Source of the DNA: Blastococcus mobilis
GTDB lineage: Bacteria > Actinomycetota > Actinomycetes > Mycobacteriales > Geodermatophilaceae
Direction: 5' to 3'
Assembly: GCF_900188025.1 (NCBI RefSeq)
Contig: NZ_FZNO01000022.1
Location: 35,924 to 99,923, forward strand
Length of the DNA: 64,000 nucleotides
In this document: piece after piece, positions 12,764 through 19,339 of the stretch
Position numbering within the stretch: position 1 is the first letter of the stretch
How the letters are laid out: every line of letters begins with the position of its first letter
Program-made: the position numbers and the translations under genes
The notes under the pieces: generated by a model
The model's input: only the letters and a program-made list of their open reading frames with translations
Database searches by the model: none
Told to the model about the DNA's origin: nothing

Positions 12764-13321
12764 TCAGCCGATCTGCAGGGCCGTGCAGCGCCAGCGGCCG
12801 TCGATGCCCTCCAGGCGCGCCGCGATGGCGTGGGCTCGGCCGCCCCGGCGGGCCACCGCGCTGATCTCCGCGACGCCGTCGACCGGCTCGCAGACGTGCA
12901 ACCGCCCGACGAGCAGCGGTGCTGTGCCCTCAGTGCACCAGCGCGGACGCCGTCCCTCGACCAGGGCGGTGAACACCCGGAGCGAGGTCATCGACTGCAC
13001 CTGGGTGATCGGCCGGCGGCCCGCCAGCGCCTCGAGCGTGCAGGTGATCAGCCGGCGCCCGGTGTCCCGGGCGTCGGGCAGCTCCGCCCGAACCGACCAG
13101 GAGGGGCCGAAGTCGTCATCCGGCCGCGCGGTGGTCCGGTTCGCGTCGGGCCGCGGGCCGGGACGGTGGGCAGGTCGGGGTGAGGCGAATCCGGGGTGGA
13201 CGAGGCGCAGGGGGAGTCCCTCGTCCTGCAGCGGGGGCTGGGGCGTGGGGACGACGACGAGCCGGAGCGGCGGCCGTGCGGCCGGCGCGATCTGCTCGGG
13301 CGCGCTGGTGGAGGCGGTCAT
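12764..13321 (-). CDS. Rv3235 family protein (DUF6459)
   Basis: 185-aa protein of the actinobacterial Rv3235/DUF6459 type, whose function is unknown. The first ~80 residues are Pro/Arg-rich and probably disordered. The conserved part (about 85-185) contains the R-LITCTLEALAGRRP-TQ segment, LR-VFTALVEGRRP, V-EISAVARRGGRAHAIAARLE and R-WRCTALQIG. ATG 13321 follows a GGGAGC site; the frame stays open upstream but that part looks non-coding. The place near secA matches mycobacteria. Confidence 0.8.
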   Translation of the reverse strand: MTASTSAPEQIAPAARPPLRLVVVPTPQPPLQDEGLPLRLVHPGFASPRPAHRPGPRPDANRTTARPDDDFGPSWSVRAELPDARDTGRRLITCTLEALAGRRPITQVQSMTSLRVFTALVEGRRPRWCTEGTAPLLVGRLHVCEPVDGVAEISAVARRGGRAHAIAARLEGIDGRWRCTALQIG

Positions 13322-13386
13322 CGGCGGGCTCCCAGGGTCGAGGGTCGGTCGTTCGGTCCGTTGCTGCAGGTGGGGTCGGGGCGGGC

Positions 13387-14088
13387 TCACGGCGCACCGG
13401 GTGCGTGCAGCACCTGTCCGGGCAGCAGGCGGTCGGGGTCGGAGCCGATGACGTCGGCGTTGGCCGTCCACCAGGCGTGCACCGCGCGGGCGACATCGCC
13501 GTCGGTGGGGGTCTTGCCCGACTGCTCAGCGAGCCGGGCGGCGGCGATGTGCCACAGGCAGTCACCTCGCACGACCACGTGCGATCCCTCGTCGGGCACG
13601 GCCGAGAGATCTGCGGGCCAGTCGGGCACCGCGCCGGCCGGTGCGGCACCAGGCGCCGAGGCGGGGCCGGCGGGCCAGTCGGGCGCCTGGGCAGGGCCGG
13701 CGGCTGCTGCCGGAGGGGCCGCGACGGTGACCGCGATGCCGGCCAGCGGCGCGGCCACACCGAGCCCCAGACCCAGGACCAGCGCGGCGCTGCGTCGTGC
13801 GCCTGCGGGCAGGACGACCCGGGTCGCCCACCGAGCCGTGCTGCCGAGGGCCCCTGGGAGGGCGGAGGCGGCGGTGAGAGCCAGACCCAGGGCGCCCCAG
13901 GCCCAGACGGCCCAGGCGAGCAGCCCAGCGGCGGCGAGGACCAGGGCATCGGCGCCGACCGTGTCGACGGTGCGCTGGGGCGAAGTGAGGGCGCCCGTCA
14001 TGGCCGCGGCCGGGGGCGTGAGCGCGGCGAGCAGCACCCCGATCACCCCCATGGAGGCCGCGGTGAGCAGCAGCCGTCGCACCGACAT
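13387..14088 (-). CDS. Membrane protein with C-terminal LysM domain
   Basis: 233-aa protein. A first hydrophobic segment (about 5-28) looks like a signal anchor, and further hydrophobic stretches span about 45-75 and 100-125. An Ala/Pro/Trp-rich linker leads to a C-terminal LysM module (about 170-231, from H-VVVRGDCLWHIAAARL to LLPGQVLHAPG), which should bind peptidoglycan outside the cell. ATG 14088 has a GGGAAGG site; an in-frame ATG 14 codons upstream has none. The gene is divergent from the next gene across an AT-rich spacer. Confidence 0.8.
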   Translation of the reverse strand: MSVRRLLLTAASMGVIGVLLAALTPPAAAMTGALTSPQRTVDTVGADALVLAAAGLLAWAVWAWGALGLALTAASALPGALGSTARWATRVVLPAGARRSAALVLGLGLGVAAPLAGIAVTVAAPPAAAAGPAQAPDWPAGPASAPGAAPAGAVPDWPADLSAVPDEGSHVVVRGDCLWHIAAARLAEQSGKTPTDGDVARAVHAWWTANADVIGSDPDRLLPGQVLHAPGAP

Positions 14089-14106
14089 GACCGCCTTCCC
14101 TCGTTG

Positions 14107-14165
14107 GTGGATGCAGACTAAAACAAGCAAACGTCATCAAACGCAAGATTCCACAGGCATCTAGG
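14107..14165 (+). promoter_or_regulatory. AT-rich divergent control region with CAAACG direct repeats
   Basis: This short spacer is much richer in A/T than its surroundings. It contains CAAACG-TCAT-CAAACG (10-bp periodicity) followed by CAAGATT. It separates the LysM gene (minus) from the 189-aa gene (plus), so it probably holds both promoters. The repeat geometry suits a protein bound head to tail on one DNA face. Confidence 0.5.
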
Positions 14166-14184
14166 GTCGAGGAAGGAGGTAGGG

Positions 14185-14754
14185 ATGCGCTGGCAGCAGT
14201 TGTTCGAGGACCTGCAGTCGCAGTTCGAGGCGGAGCAGGCAGCGGGGGAGCGGGCCGAGTCGGCGTCCCGGACGCGGACTGAGATGGGTGCCGTGCACCT
14301 GGGCCAGCGGCTGGGAGGCGCGCTCGGCTTCTCGTTGACGTTGGGTGTCCGCGGCGCCGGACCGGTCGCGGGGGTCCTGGTCGACCAGGGGCCGGACTGG
14401 CTCCTGCTGGAGGACGGTCAGGGGCGGGAGCAGCTGGTGGCTCTCGCGGCGGTCGGGACGGTGGCGGGACTGGGTCGGCGCACGACGGTCCCGGAGCCGG
14501 TCGACGGGGTGCGTGCCCGACTCGACCTGCGGCGGGCTCTCCGTGGGCTGGCGCGCGACCGCCGCGTCGTGCAGGTGGTCCTCGACGACGGCGGGACGCT
14601 GACCGGGACGCTGGACCGCGTGGGGGCGGACTTCGTGGAGCTGGCCGTGCACCCTGCGGACGAGTTCCGACGGAACGAGGCGGTGCAGGGGGTGCAGGCG
14701 GTGGTCATCCGTGCCGTCGCCGTCGTCCGGACAGGGCTGCCCGGTCTGGGCTGA
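14185..14754 (+). CDS. Conserved hypothetical protein with two small beta-barrel-like repeats
   Basis: 189-aa cytoplasmic protein; I do not recognise a named family. After an amphipathic N-terminus (Q-LFEDLQSQFEAEQAA) two segments look alike: about 60-90 (V-AGVLVDQGPDWLLLED) and about 130-160 (VVLDDGGTLTGTLDRVGADF). The pattern of a short strand, G-x-hydrophobic and D-x-hydrophobic turn recalls Sm-like or PRC-type barrels, which is inference. AAGGAGG precedes the ATG by a short distance. Neighbours are LysM and BldC-like genes. Confidence 0.7.
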   Translation: MRWQQLFEDLQSQFEAEQAAGERAESASRTRTEMGAVHLGQRLGGALGFSLTLGVRGAGPVAGVLVDQGPDWLLLEDGQGREQLVALAAVGTVAGLGRRTTVPEPVDGVRARLDLRRALRGLARDRRVVQVVLDDGGTLTGTLDRVGADFVELAVHPADEFRRNEAVQGVQAVVIRAVAVVRTGLPGLG

Positions 14755-14793
14755 GACTCCTCCCGCGTGGAGTGAGTGGCCCGTACGTGCCGC

Positions 14794-15051
14794 TCAGGAG
14801 CGGGACGTGCCCCCGCTCGACACCTCGGTGTCGCGGGCCGGCTTCTCGGCCGGGACCGTGCCGGCCCGGGCCTCGGCGTACTTCTGCTGGATGAAGCGTT
14901 CGAGCTCGTCGACCTCGACCCGCCACTGGCCACGGCCACCGATCTGGATGGCGATCAGTTCCTTGCGGCGCACGAGCGCGTAGGCCTGTGACCACGAGAC
15001 GTTGAGGATCTCCGCGACGTCGTCGAGGGTCAGGAAGCGGGGGGTGGGCAT
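14794..15051 (-). CDS. BldC-like MerR-type helix-turn-helix DNA-binding protein
   Basis: 85-aa protein with one winged helix-turn-helix (about 6-60: FLTLDDVAEILNVSWSQAYA then ELIAIQIGGRGQWRV and L-ERFIQQKYAEAR). This matches the single-domain MerR-like BldC/excisionase group. Streptomyces BldC binds cooperatively to head-to-tail direct repeats and controls development; here the regulon is unknown. The Ser/Thr-rich tail is variable. The upstream region holds paired inverted repeats (15114-15154) that may be its operator. Confidence 0.85.
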   Translation of the reverse strand: MPTPRFLTLDDVAEILNVSWSQAYALVRRKELIAIQIGGRGQWRVEVDELERFIQQKYAEARAGTVPAEKPARDTEVSSGGTSRS

Positions 15052-15113
15052 CGGGTCGTCTCCGTCCGTTCCCGGTCAGTCTGTCAGCCCGATCGGGCGT
15101 TGGTGACCGTCGT

Positions 15114-15154
15114 CCACACACGAACGTGTGGATGGCTAGTGCGCGCGAACGCAC
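15114..15154. promoter_or_regulatory. Paired inverted repeats sharing a CGAACG core, between the bldC-like and SAF genes
   Basis: Two palindromes, CCACAC-N6-GTGTGG (15114-15131) and GTGCG-N6-CGCAC (15139-15154), each enclose part of CGAACG. They also align as direct repeats CGAACGNNNGGATG with 25-bp spacing. This is the only notable structure in the 211-bp divergent gap. Confidence 0.5.
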
Positions 15155-15262
15155 GGATGACGCATCATCTGCACTCCAACGTCGTCGTGCCGGTACATCG
15201 GCGCGACACGCCCTTTACCGGGCATCTGAGCGCCAGGAGGCGCGGGAAGAGGTGAGTGTGCT

Positions 15263-16042
15263 GTGACCGCCGTCCGGCCGCCGTCCTCTGCGCCGGCGGA
15301 GGTGCCCGGCCCCACGCCGCGGCGGGTGCGCCCACCCCGTTGGCTGGACCTGCGCCTCGTGCTCGGGGTCCTCCTCGTGCTTGCCTCGGTCCTGCTGGGT
15401 GCCCGGATCGTCAGCGCGGCCGACGCCACCGTGCCCGTCTGGGCGGTCACGGGGGACCTCGCGGCCGGGACCGAGCTGAGTTCCGAGGACCTGGTCGCCG
15501 TCGACGTCCGGCTGGACGACACCGCCGCTGCCTATCTCTCCTCCGGCACCCGTCCGGAGGGGCGGACGCTGGCTCGTGCCGTGCGTTCGGGGGAACTGCT
15601 GCCCCGCACGGCACTCGAGGAGGCCGACGCGCTGGTGCAGCTCGCGCTACCGGTGCAGTCCGGCTACGTGCCACCGGGCCTGGAGCGAGGTCAGTTGGTC
15701 GACGTGTACGCCGTAGCCGATCCGGCCGCCGGCGCCACGGTCGTGGCTGACGGGAGCGTCACGCTGGTCGTCCGGAAGGCGCCGGTCCAGGCGATCGCGG
15801 GACGTTCGGAGGGAGTCCTGTCCACCCCCACGACCGCGGTGCAGGTCGTGGTGGCGGTCTCCGACGGGGACGCCGACGAGGTGCTGGCGGCCATCGCCGG
15901 GCGGCCGCTGGTCGTGGTGGTCCACGAGTCGGTGGACGGGGACGGCGTGGCCGGTACGGCGGGATCGCGCAGCGGGGACGCGAGCGCCCCGAGCGGTCCG
16001 GCGGCCGGCGGGACGACGTCGGCGCGCGGTCCGGCCGGCTGA
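15263..16042 (+). CDS. SAF domain-containing protein (CpaB/RcpC-like)
   Basis: 259-aa membrane-anchored protein. A Pro/Arg-rich cytoplasmic start is followed by one TM helix (about 30-52) and a SAF domain (about 58-125: V-TGDLAAGTELSSEDLVAV and GELLPRTALE). A C-terminal region resembles Flp-pilus CpaB, and the tail is Ser/Gly/Ala-rich. SAF proteins thread pilus or flagellar chaperone assemblies, but no pilin, CpaF or TadB/C lies nearby. GTG 15263 follows GGAAGAGG. The stop overlaps the next start (TGATG), so the two are coupled. Confidence 0.8.
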   Translation: MTAVRPPSSAPAEVPGPTPRRVRPPRWLDLRLVLGVLLVLASVLLGARIVSAADATVPVWAVTGDLAAGTELSSEDLVAVDVRLDDTAAAYLSSGTRPEGRTLARAVRSGELLPRTALEEADALVQLALPVQSGYVPPGLERGQLVDVYAVADPAAGATVVADGSVTLVVRKAPVQAIAGRSEGVLSTPTTAVQVVVAVSDGDADEVLAAIAGRPLVVVVHESVDGDGVAGTAGSRSGDASAPSGPAAGGTTSARGPAG

Positions 16043-17337
16043 TGGCCCTGCAGGTCTTCACCGCGGTCACGGGCGCGGCCTGGGAGTCGGAACTGGTCGG
16101 CGCGCTGGACCGGGCCGACCACGGGGTCACCGTCGTGCGCCGGTGCGTGGACGTCTCCGAACTGCTCGCGGCGGCCGCGACCGGTACGGGACAGGCGGCG
16201 CTCCTCTCTGCGGAGCTGCGCCGCCTCGACGGGGACGCCGTCGCCGGGCTGGAAGCGGCCGGGGTGGCCGTCGTCGGCCTGGTGGAGCCGGGTGACCAGC
16301 GTGCGGCCGACCGGCTGCGGCAGTGGGGGGTGCGGCAGGTCCTGCCGGCCGACGCCGATCCGGATGCCATCGCCCAGGCGCTGCGGGAAGCGGTCGCCGG
16401 TGCGCCGTCTCCAGGCCGGGACGTCGCCGACCCGCGGGCTGCGCTGCCCGTGCTGGGAGCGCCCGAGGAGCCGGAACACCGACCGGCCGGGCCCGGTCGC
16501 GTGGTCGCGGTCTGGGGGCCGGCCGGTGCTCCGGGACGGACCACCGTCGCCGTGGGCGTGGCCGACGAGCTGTGCCGGCTGGGGACGTCGGCGCTGCTGG
16601 TGGACGCCGACGTCTACGGCGGGGTCATCGCCCAGATGCTCGGCCTGCTCGACGAGTCGCCGGGTCTGGCCGGAGCGGCCCGGCTGGCCACCGCGGGGAA
16701 CCTGGACTCGGCGGGGCTGGTGCGGCTGGCGTGGGCCGTCCGGCCGCAGCTGCGGGTGCTGACGGGGCTGGCGCGGGCCGACCGGTGGCCGGAACTGCGT
16801 CCGCGGGCGGTGGCCTCGGTACTGGCCGAGGCGCGTCGGCTCGCGGCGGTCACCGTGGTCGACTGCGGGTTCAGCCTCGAGGACGACGAGGAGCTGTCGT
16901 TCGACACCGCGGCGCCTCGGCGCAACGGGGCGACGCTGGCGATCCTCGAGGACGCCGACACGGTGCTGTGCGTGAGCGGGGCCGACCCCGTCTCGCTGCA
17001 GCGCAGCATCCGGGCGCTGGGCGAGCTCCGGGACGTGCTGCCCGACGTCGATCCGGTGCTGGTGGTCAACCAGGTCCGTCGGGGGCCGGTTCCCGGAGAT
17101 CCGCGCCGCGAGATCGCCGAGGCGCTGGAACGCCTCGCGGGCCGTGAGGTCCGGTTCTTCCTCCCGGCTGACCGGCGGGCGACCGACGCGGCCCTCGCGA
17201 CCGGCCGGACGCTCGCGGAGGTGGCGGGGGCGTCCCCGCTCCGAGCGGAGCTGCGCGCGCTCGCCGCGACGGTTGCCGACGTCACCCTGCCGGCGGGCCG
17301 GCGGCGGGGCCTCCGCCGGACCGCCGGCCCCCGGTGA
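16042..17337 (+). CDS. CpaE/MinD-like ParA-family ATPase
   Basis: 431-aa protein. The N-terminal ~130 residues resemble a receiver-like domain of CpaE. The ATPase domain begins at about 153 with WGPAGAPGRTT, where Arg166 stands where a Walker A Lys would be. It continues with LLVDADVYGG, V-TVVDCGFSLEDDEE and VLVVNQVR. CpaE-like proteins localise pilus or secretion machines. Coupled to the SAF gene, it probably works with it at the membrane. The altered P-loop suggests weak or no ATP hydrolysis, but this form may be common in the actinobacterial subfamily. Confidence 0.8.
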   Translation: MALQVFTAVTGAAWESELVGALDRADHGVTVVRRCVDVSELLAAAATGTGQAALLSAELRRLDGDAVAGLEAAGVAVVGLVEPGDQRAADRLRQWGVRQVLPADADPDAIAQALREAVAGAPSPGRDVADPRAALPVLGAPEEPEHRPAGPGRVVAVWGPAGAPGRTTVAVGVADELCRLGTSALLVDADVYGGVIAQMLGLLDESPGLAGAARLATAGNLDSAGLVRLAWAVRPQLRVLTGLARADRWPELRPRAVASVLAEARRLAAVTVVDCGFSLEDDEELSFDTAAPRRNGATLAILEDADTVLCVSGADPVSLQRSIRALGELRDVLPDVDPVLVVNQVRRGPVPGDPRREIAEALERLAGREVRFFLPADRRATDAALATGRTLAEVAGASPLRAELRALAATVADVTLPAGRRRGLRRTAGPR

Positions 17338-17368
17338 GCGTGGGGGTGTCGGAATCCGGGCCGCGACG

Positions 17369-17374
17369 TAGCGT
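17369..17374 (+). promoter_or_regulatory. Candidate -10 element for the WS/DGAT-like gene
   Basis: TAGCGT precedes a short leader that carries GAGGAG before the ATG at 17399. Unlike many genes here this one is leadered. Confidence 0.4.
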
Positions 17375-17398
17375 GAGCCACTGACCCTGAGGAGATCG

Positions 17399-18778
17399 AT
17401 GGTCGAGCGGCTGACCCGGCTGGACGCGTCCTTCCTGTACCTGGAGGAGCCGGACACCCCGATGCACGTCGGCGGGGTGCTGATCCTCGAGCGGCCTCCC
17501 GGCGGCGTCGAGGCCCTCGCGGACCTCGTGGCGGCACGGTTGGCCTTGGTGCCGAGGTACCGGCAACGGGTTGCCGAGGTACCCGGGCATCTGGCGAATC
17601 CGGTGTGGGTCGACGATCCGGACTTCGACATCGACTACCACGTCCGCCGGTCGGGTCTTCCGCGGCCAGGGACCGAGACGCAGCTGCTCGACCTGGTCTC
17701 CCGGCTGACCTCGCGCCCCCTGGACCGCCGACGGCCGTTGTGGGAGGCATATCTGATCGAGGGTCTCTCCGGCGACCGGGTGGCGGTCGTGACCAAGACA
17801 CATCCGGCTCTGGTGGATGGTCTCAGCGCGCTGGACATCGGTCAGGTGCTGCTGGACGTGGATCCGGATGCGCCGACGCCGCCCGCAGGGAAGTGGCGCC
17901 CGAAGCGACCCCCGAGTGGTGCGCAGCTGGTGTGGGAGGCGCTCGACGAGTACGCCCGCCGGCCCTCGACGGTCGTGGACGCCGCGCGGGGTGCGGTCAC
18001 CGACGTCCGCTCCACCGCCGCCCGCCTCACCGGCGTCGCCGGGGGCCTCCTGCGGACCGCGCAGAAGACCATCATGCCCGCTCCGCAGAGCCCGCTGAAC
18101 GCGTCGGCGGGCCGGCAGCGCCGGGTGGCGGTGGCGCGGGCCGAGCTCGACGACCTCAAGAGGATCCGCAAGGCGCACGGCGGCACGGTCAACGACGTCC
18201 TCCTGACCGTGGTCACCGGAGCCCTCCGGGAGTGGCTGCTCTCCCGGGGGGAGCCGGTCGTGGCCGGAACCGCCGTTCGCGCCCTCGTCCCGGTGTCGAT
18301 GCACGACGAGGACGCCGCCGCCGGGAATCGGGTGTCCTCGTACCTGGTGGACCTTCCGGTCGGTGAGCCCAATCCGCGGGTGCGGCTGACCCGGCTCAGT
18401 TACGCGATGCGGGGGATCGCGCTGCACGGCCAGTCGGTCGGCGCCGACAGCCTCATCGCGCTCACCGGGTTCGCCCCGCCCACGCTGCACGCGCTGGGCG
18501 CCCGGGCGGCCCGCGGCCTGTCCCGCCGGCTGTTCAACCTGGTGGTCACCAACGTGCCCGGCCCGCAGATGCCGCTGTACGCGGCCGGGAGCCGGATGCT
18601 CGAGGTGTTCCCCGTCGTGCCGCTGGCCCGGGGTCAGGGGCTCTCGATCGGGATGACCAGCTACGACGGGCGGGTCTACTTCGGGCTCAACGCCGACCGC
18701 GACGGCGTCGGTGACGTCGATGTGCTGGCCGACCTCATCGAGCAGGAGGTCGGCGAGCTGGTGGAGAGCGCGGGCTGA
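17399..18778 (+). CDS. WS/DGAT-family wax ester synthase/acyl-CoA:diacylglycerol acyltransferase-like protein
   Basis: 459-aa protein with the full family layout. The opening R-LTRLDASFLYLEEPDTPMHVG, the catalytic-motif region at 135-141 and the C-terminal DUF1298 part (LVVTNVPGPQMPLYAAG) are all clear. The family makes triacylglycerol or wax esters for storage. The motif normally written HHxxxDG reads HPALVDG here: the second His is Pro136. That His is considered important for catalysis in Acinetobacter AtfA, so activity or substrate may differ. A GAGGAG site precedes the ATG. Confidence 0.88.
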   Translation: MVERLTRLDASFLYLEEPDTPMHVGGVLILERPPGGVEALADLVAARLALVPRYRQRVAEVPGHLANPVWVDDPDFDIDYHVRRSGLPRPGTETQLLDLVSRLTSRPLDRRRPLWEAYLIEGLSGDRVAVVTKTHPALVDGLSALDIGQVLLDVDPDAPTPPAGKWRPKRPPSGAQLVWEALDEYARRPSTVVDAARGAVTDVRSTAARLTGVAGGLLRTAQKTIMPAPQSPLNASAGRQRRVAVARAELDDLKRIRKAHGGTVNDVLLTVVTGALREWLLSRGEPVVAGTAVRALVPVSMHDEDAAAGNRVSSYLVDLPVGEPNPRVRLTRLSYAMRGIALHGQSVGADSLIALTGFAPPTLHALGARAARGLSRRLFNLVVTNVPGPQMPLYAAGSRMLEVFPVVPLARGQGLSIGMTSYDGRVYFGLNADRDGVGDVDVLADLIEQEVGELVESAG

Positions 18779-18792
18779 CCGCGTCCCCGCGA

Positions 18793-18798
18793 TACGGT
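18793..18798 (+). promoter_or_regulatory. Candidate -10 element for the DUF6912 gene
   Basis: TACGGT lies about 30 nt before the GTG, leaving a short leader that contains GGAAGGAG. Confidence 0.35.
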
Positions 18799-18826
18799 CG
18801 CTCTTTCGACGGAAGGAGCGATCCGG

Positions 18827-19339
18827 GTGCGCGTGTACCTGCCTGCCACCACGACGGTCCTGCGGACGCTGGTGGACGAGGGCACCCTCCCCGGACCGCA
18901 CACCGCGTTCGCGGTCACTCCTCAGCTGCGGCAGTTCTACGAGGTGAGCGACGCCGAGGCCGACGAGGAGGAACTGGAGTACGCCGCTCTGCTGGCCGCG
19001 GCGCGGGCGAGCCTGCGACTGATCGACATCGACCCGACCGCAGCGCGACGGCGTGTGGTCGTCGCCGCTGACGTGCCCGACTCCGCCGTCCGGCCCATCG
19101 ACGACCCGGACACCGACCGCGGCGCGGCGCGGGTCGAGGCCGACCTCCGGATCCGTGACGTCGCCAGCGCGCACATCGACGGCGCCGACGCGGAGGACGA
19201 CGTCCGGGCCGCGGTCGGAGTCGTGCTCGAGGCCGACCTGGGCAGCGAGGACGCGCAGTTCGTCGTCGACCAGGCCGAGGGTCACGAGTTGGCCTGGTAC
19301 GCCAGCCAGGAGATCGGACCAGTGCTCGACCTGCTCTGA
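18827..19339 (+). CDS. DUF6912 family protein
   Basis: 170-aa acidic soluble protein, opening MRVYLPATTTVLRTLVDEG and ending in LAWYASQEIGPVLDLL. This matches the actinobacterial DUF6912 group of unknown function; no catalytic motif is evident. GTG 18827 has GGAAGGAG upstream. Its last 58 bp overlap the end of the convergent FtsK-like gene, so the two transcripts would be antisense to each other there. Confidence 0.75.
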   Translation: MRVYLPATTTVLRTLVDEGTLPGPHTAFAVTPQLRQFYEVSDAEADEEELEYAALLAAARASLRLIDIDPTAARRRVVVAADVPDSAVRPIDDPDTDRGAARVEADLRIRDVASAHIDGADAEDDVRAAVGVVLEADLGSEDAQFVVDQAEGHELAWYASQEIGPVLDLL

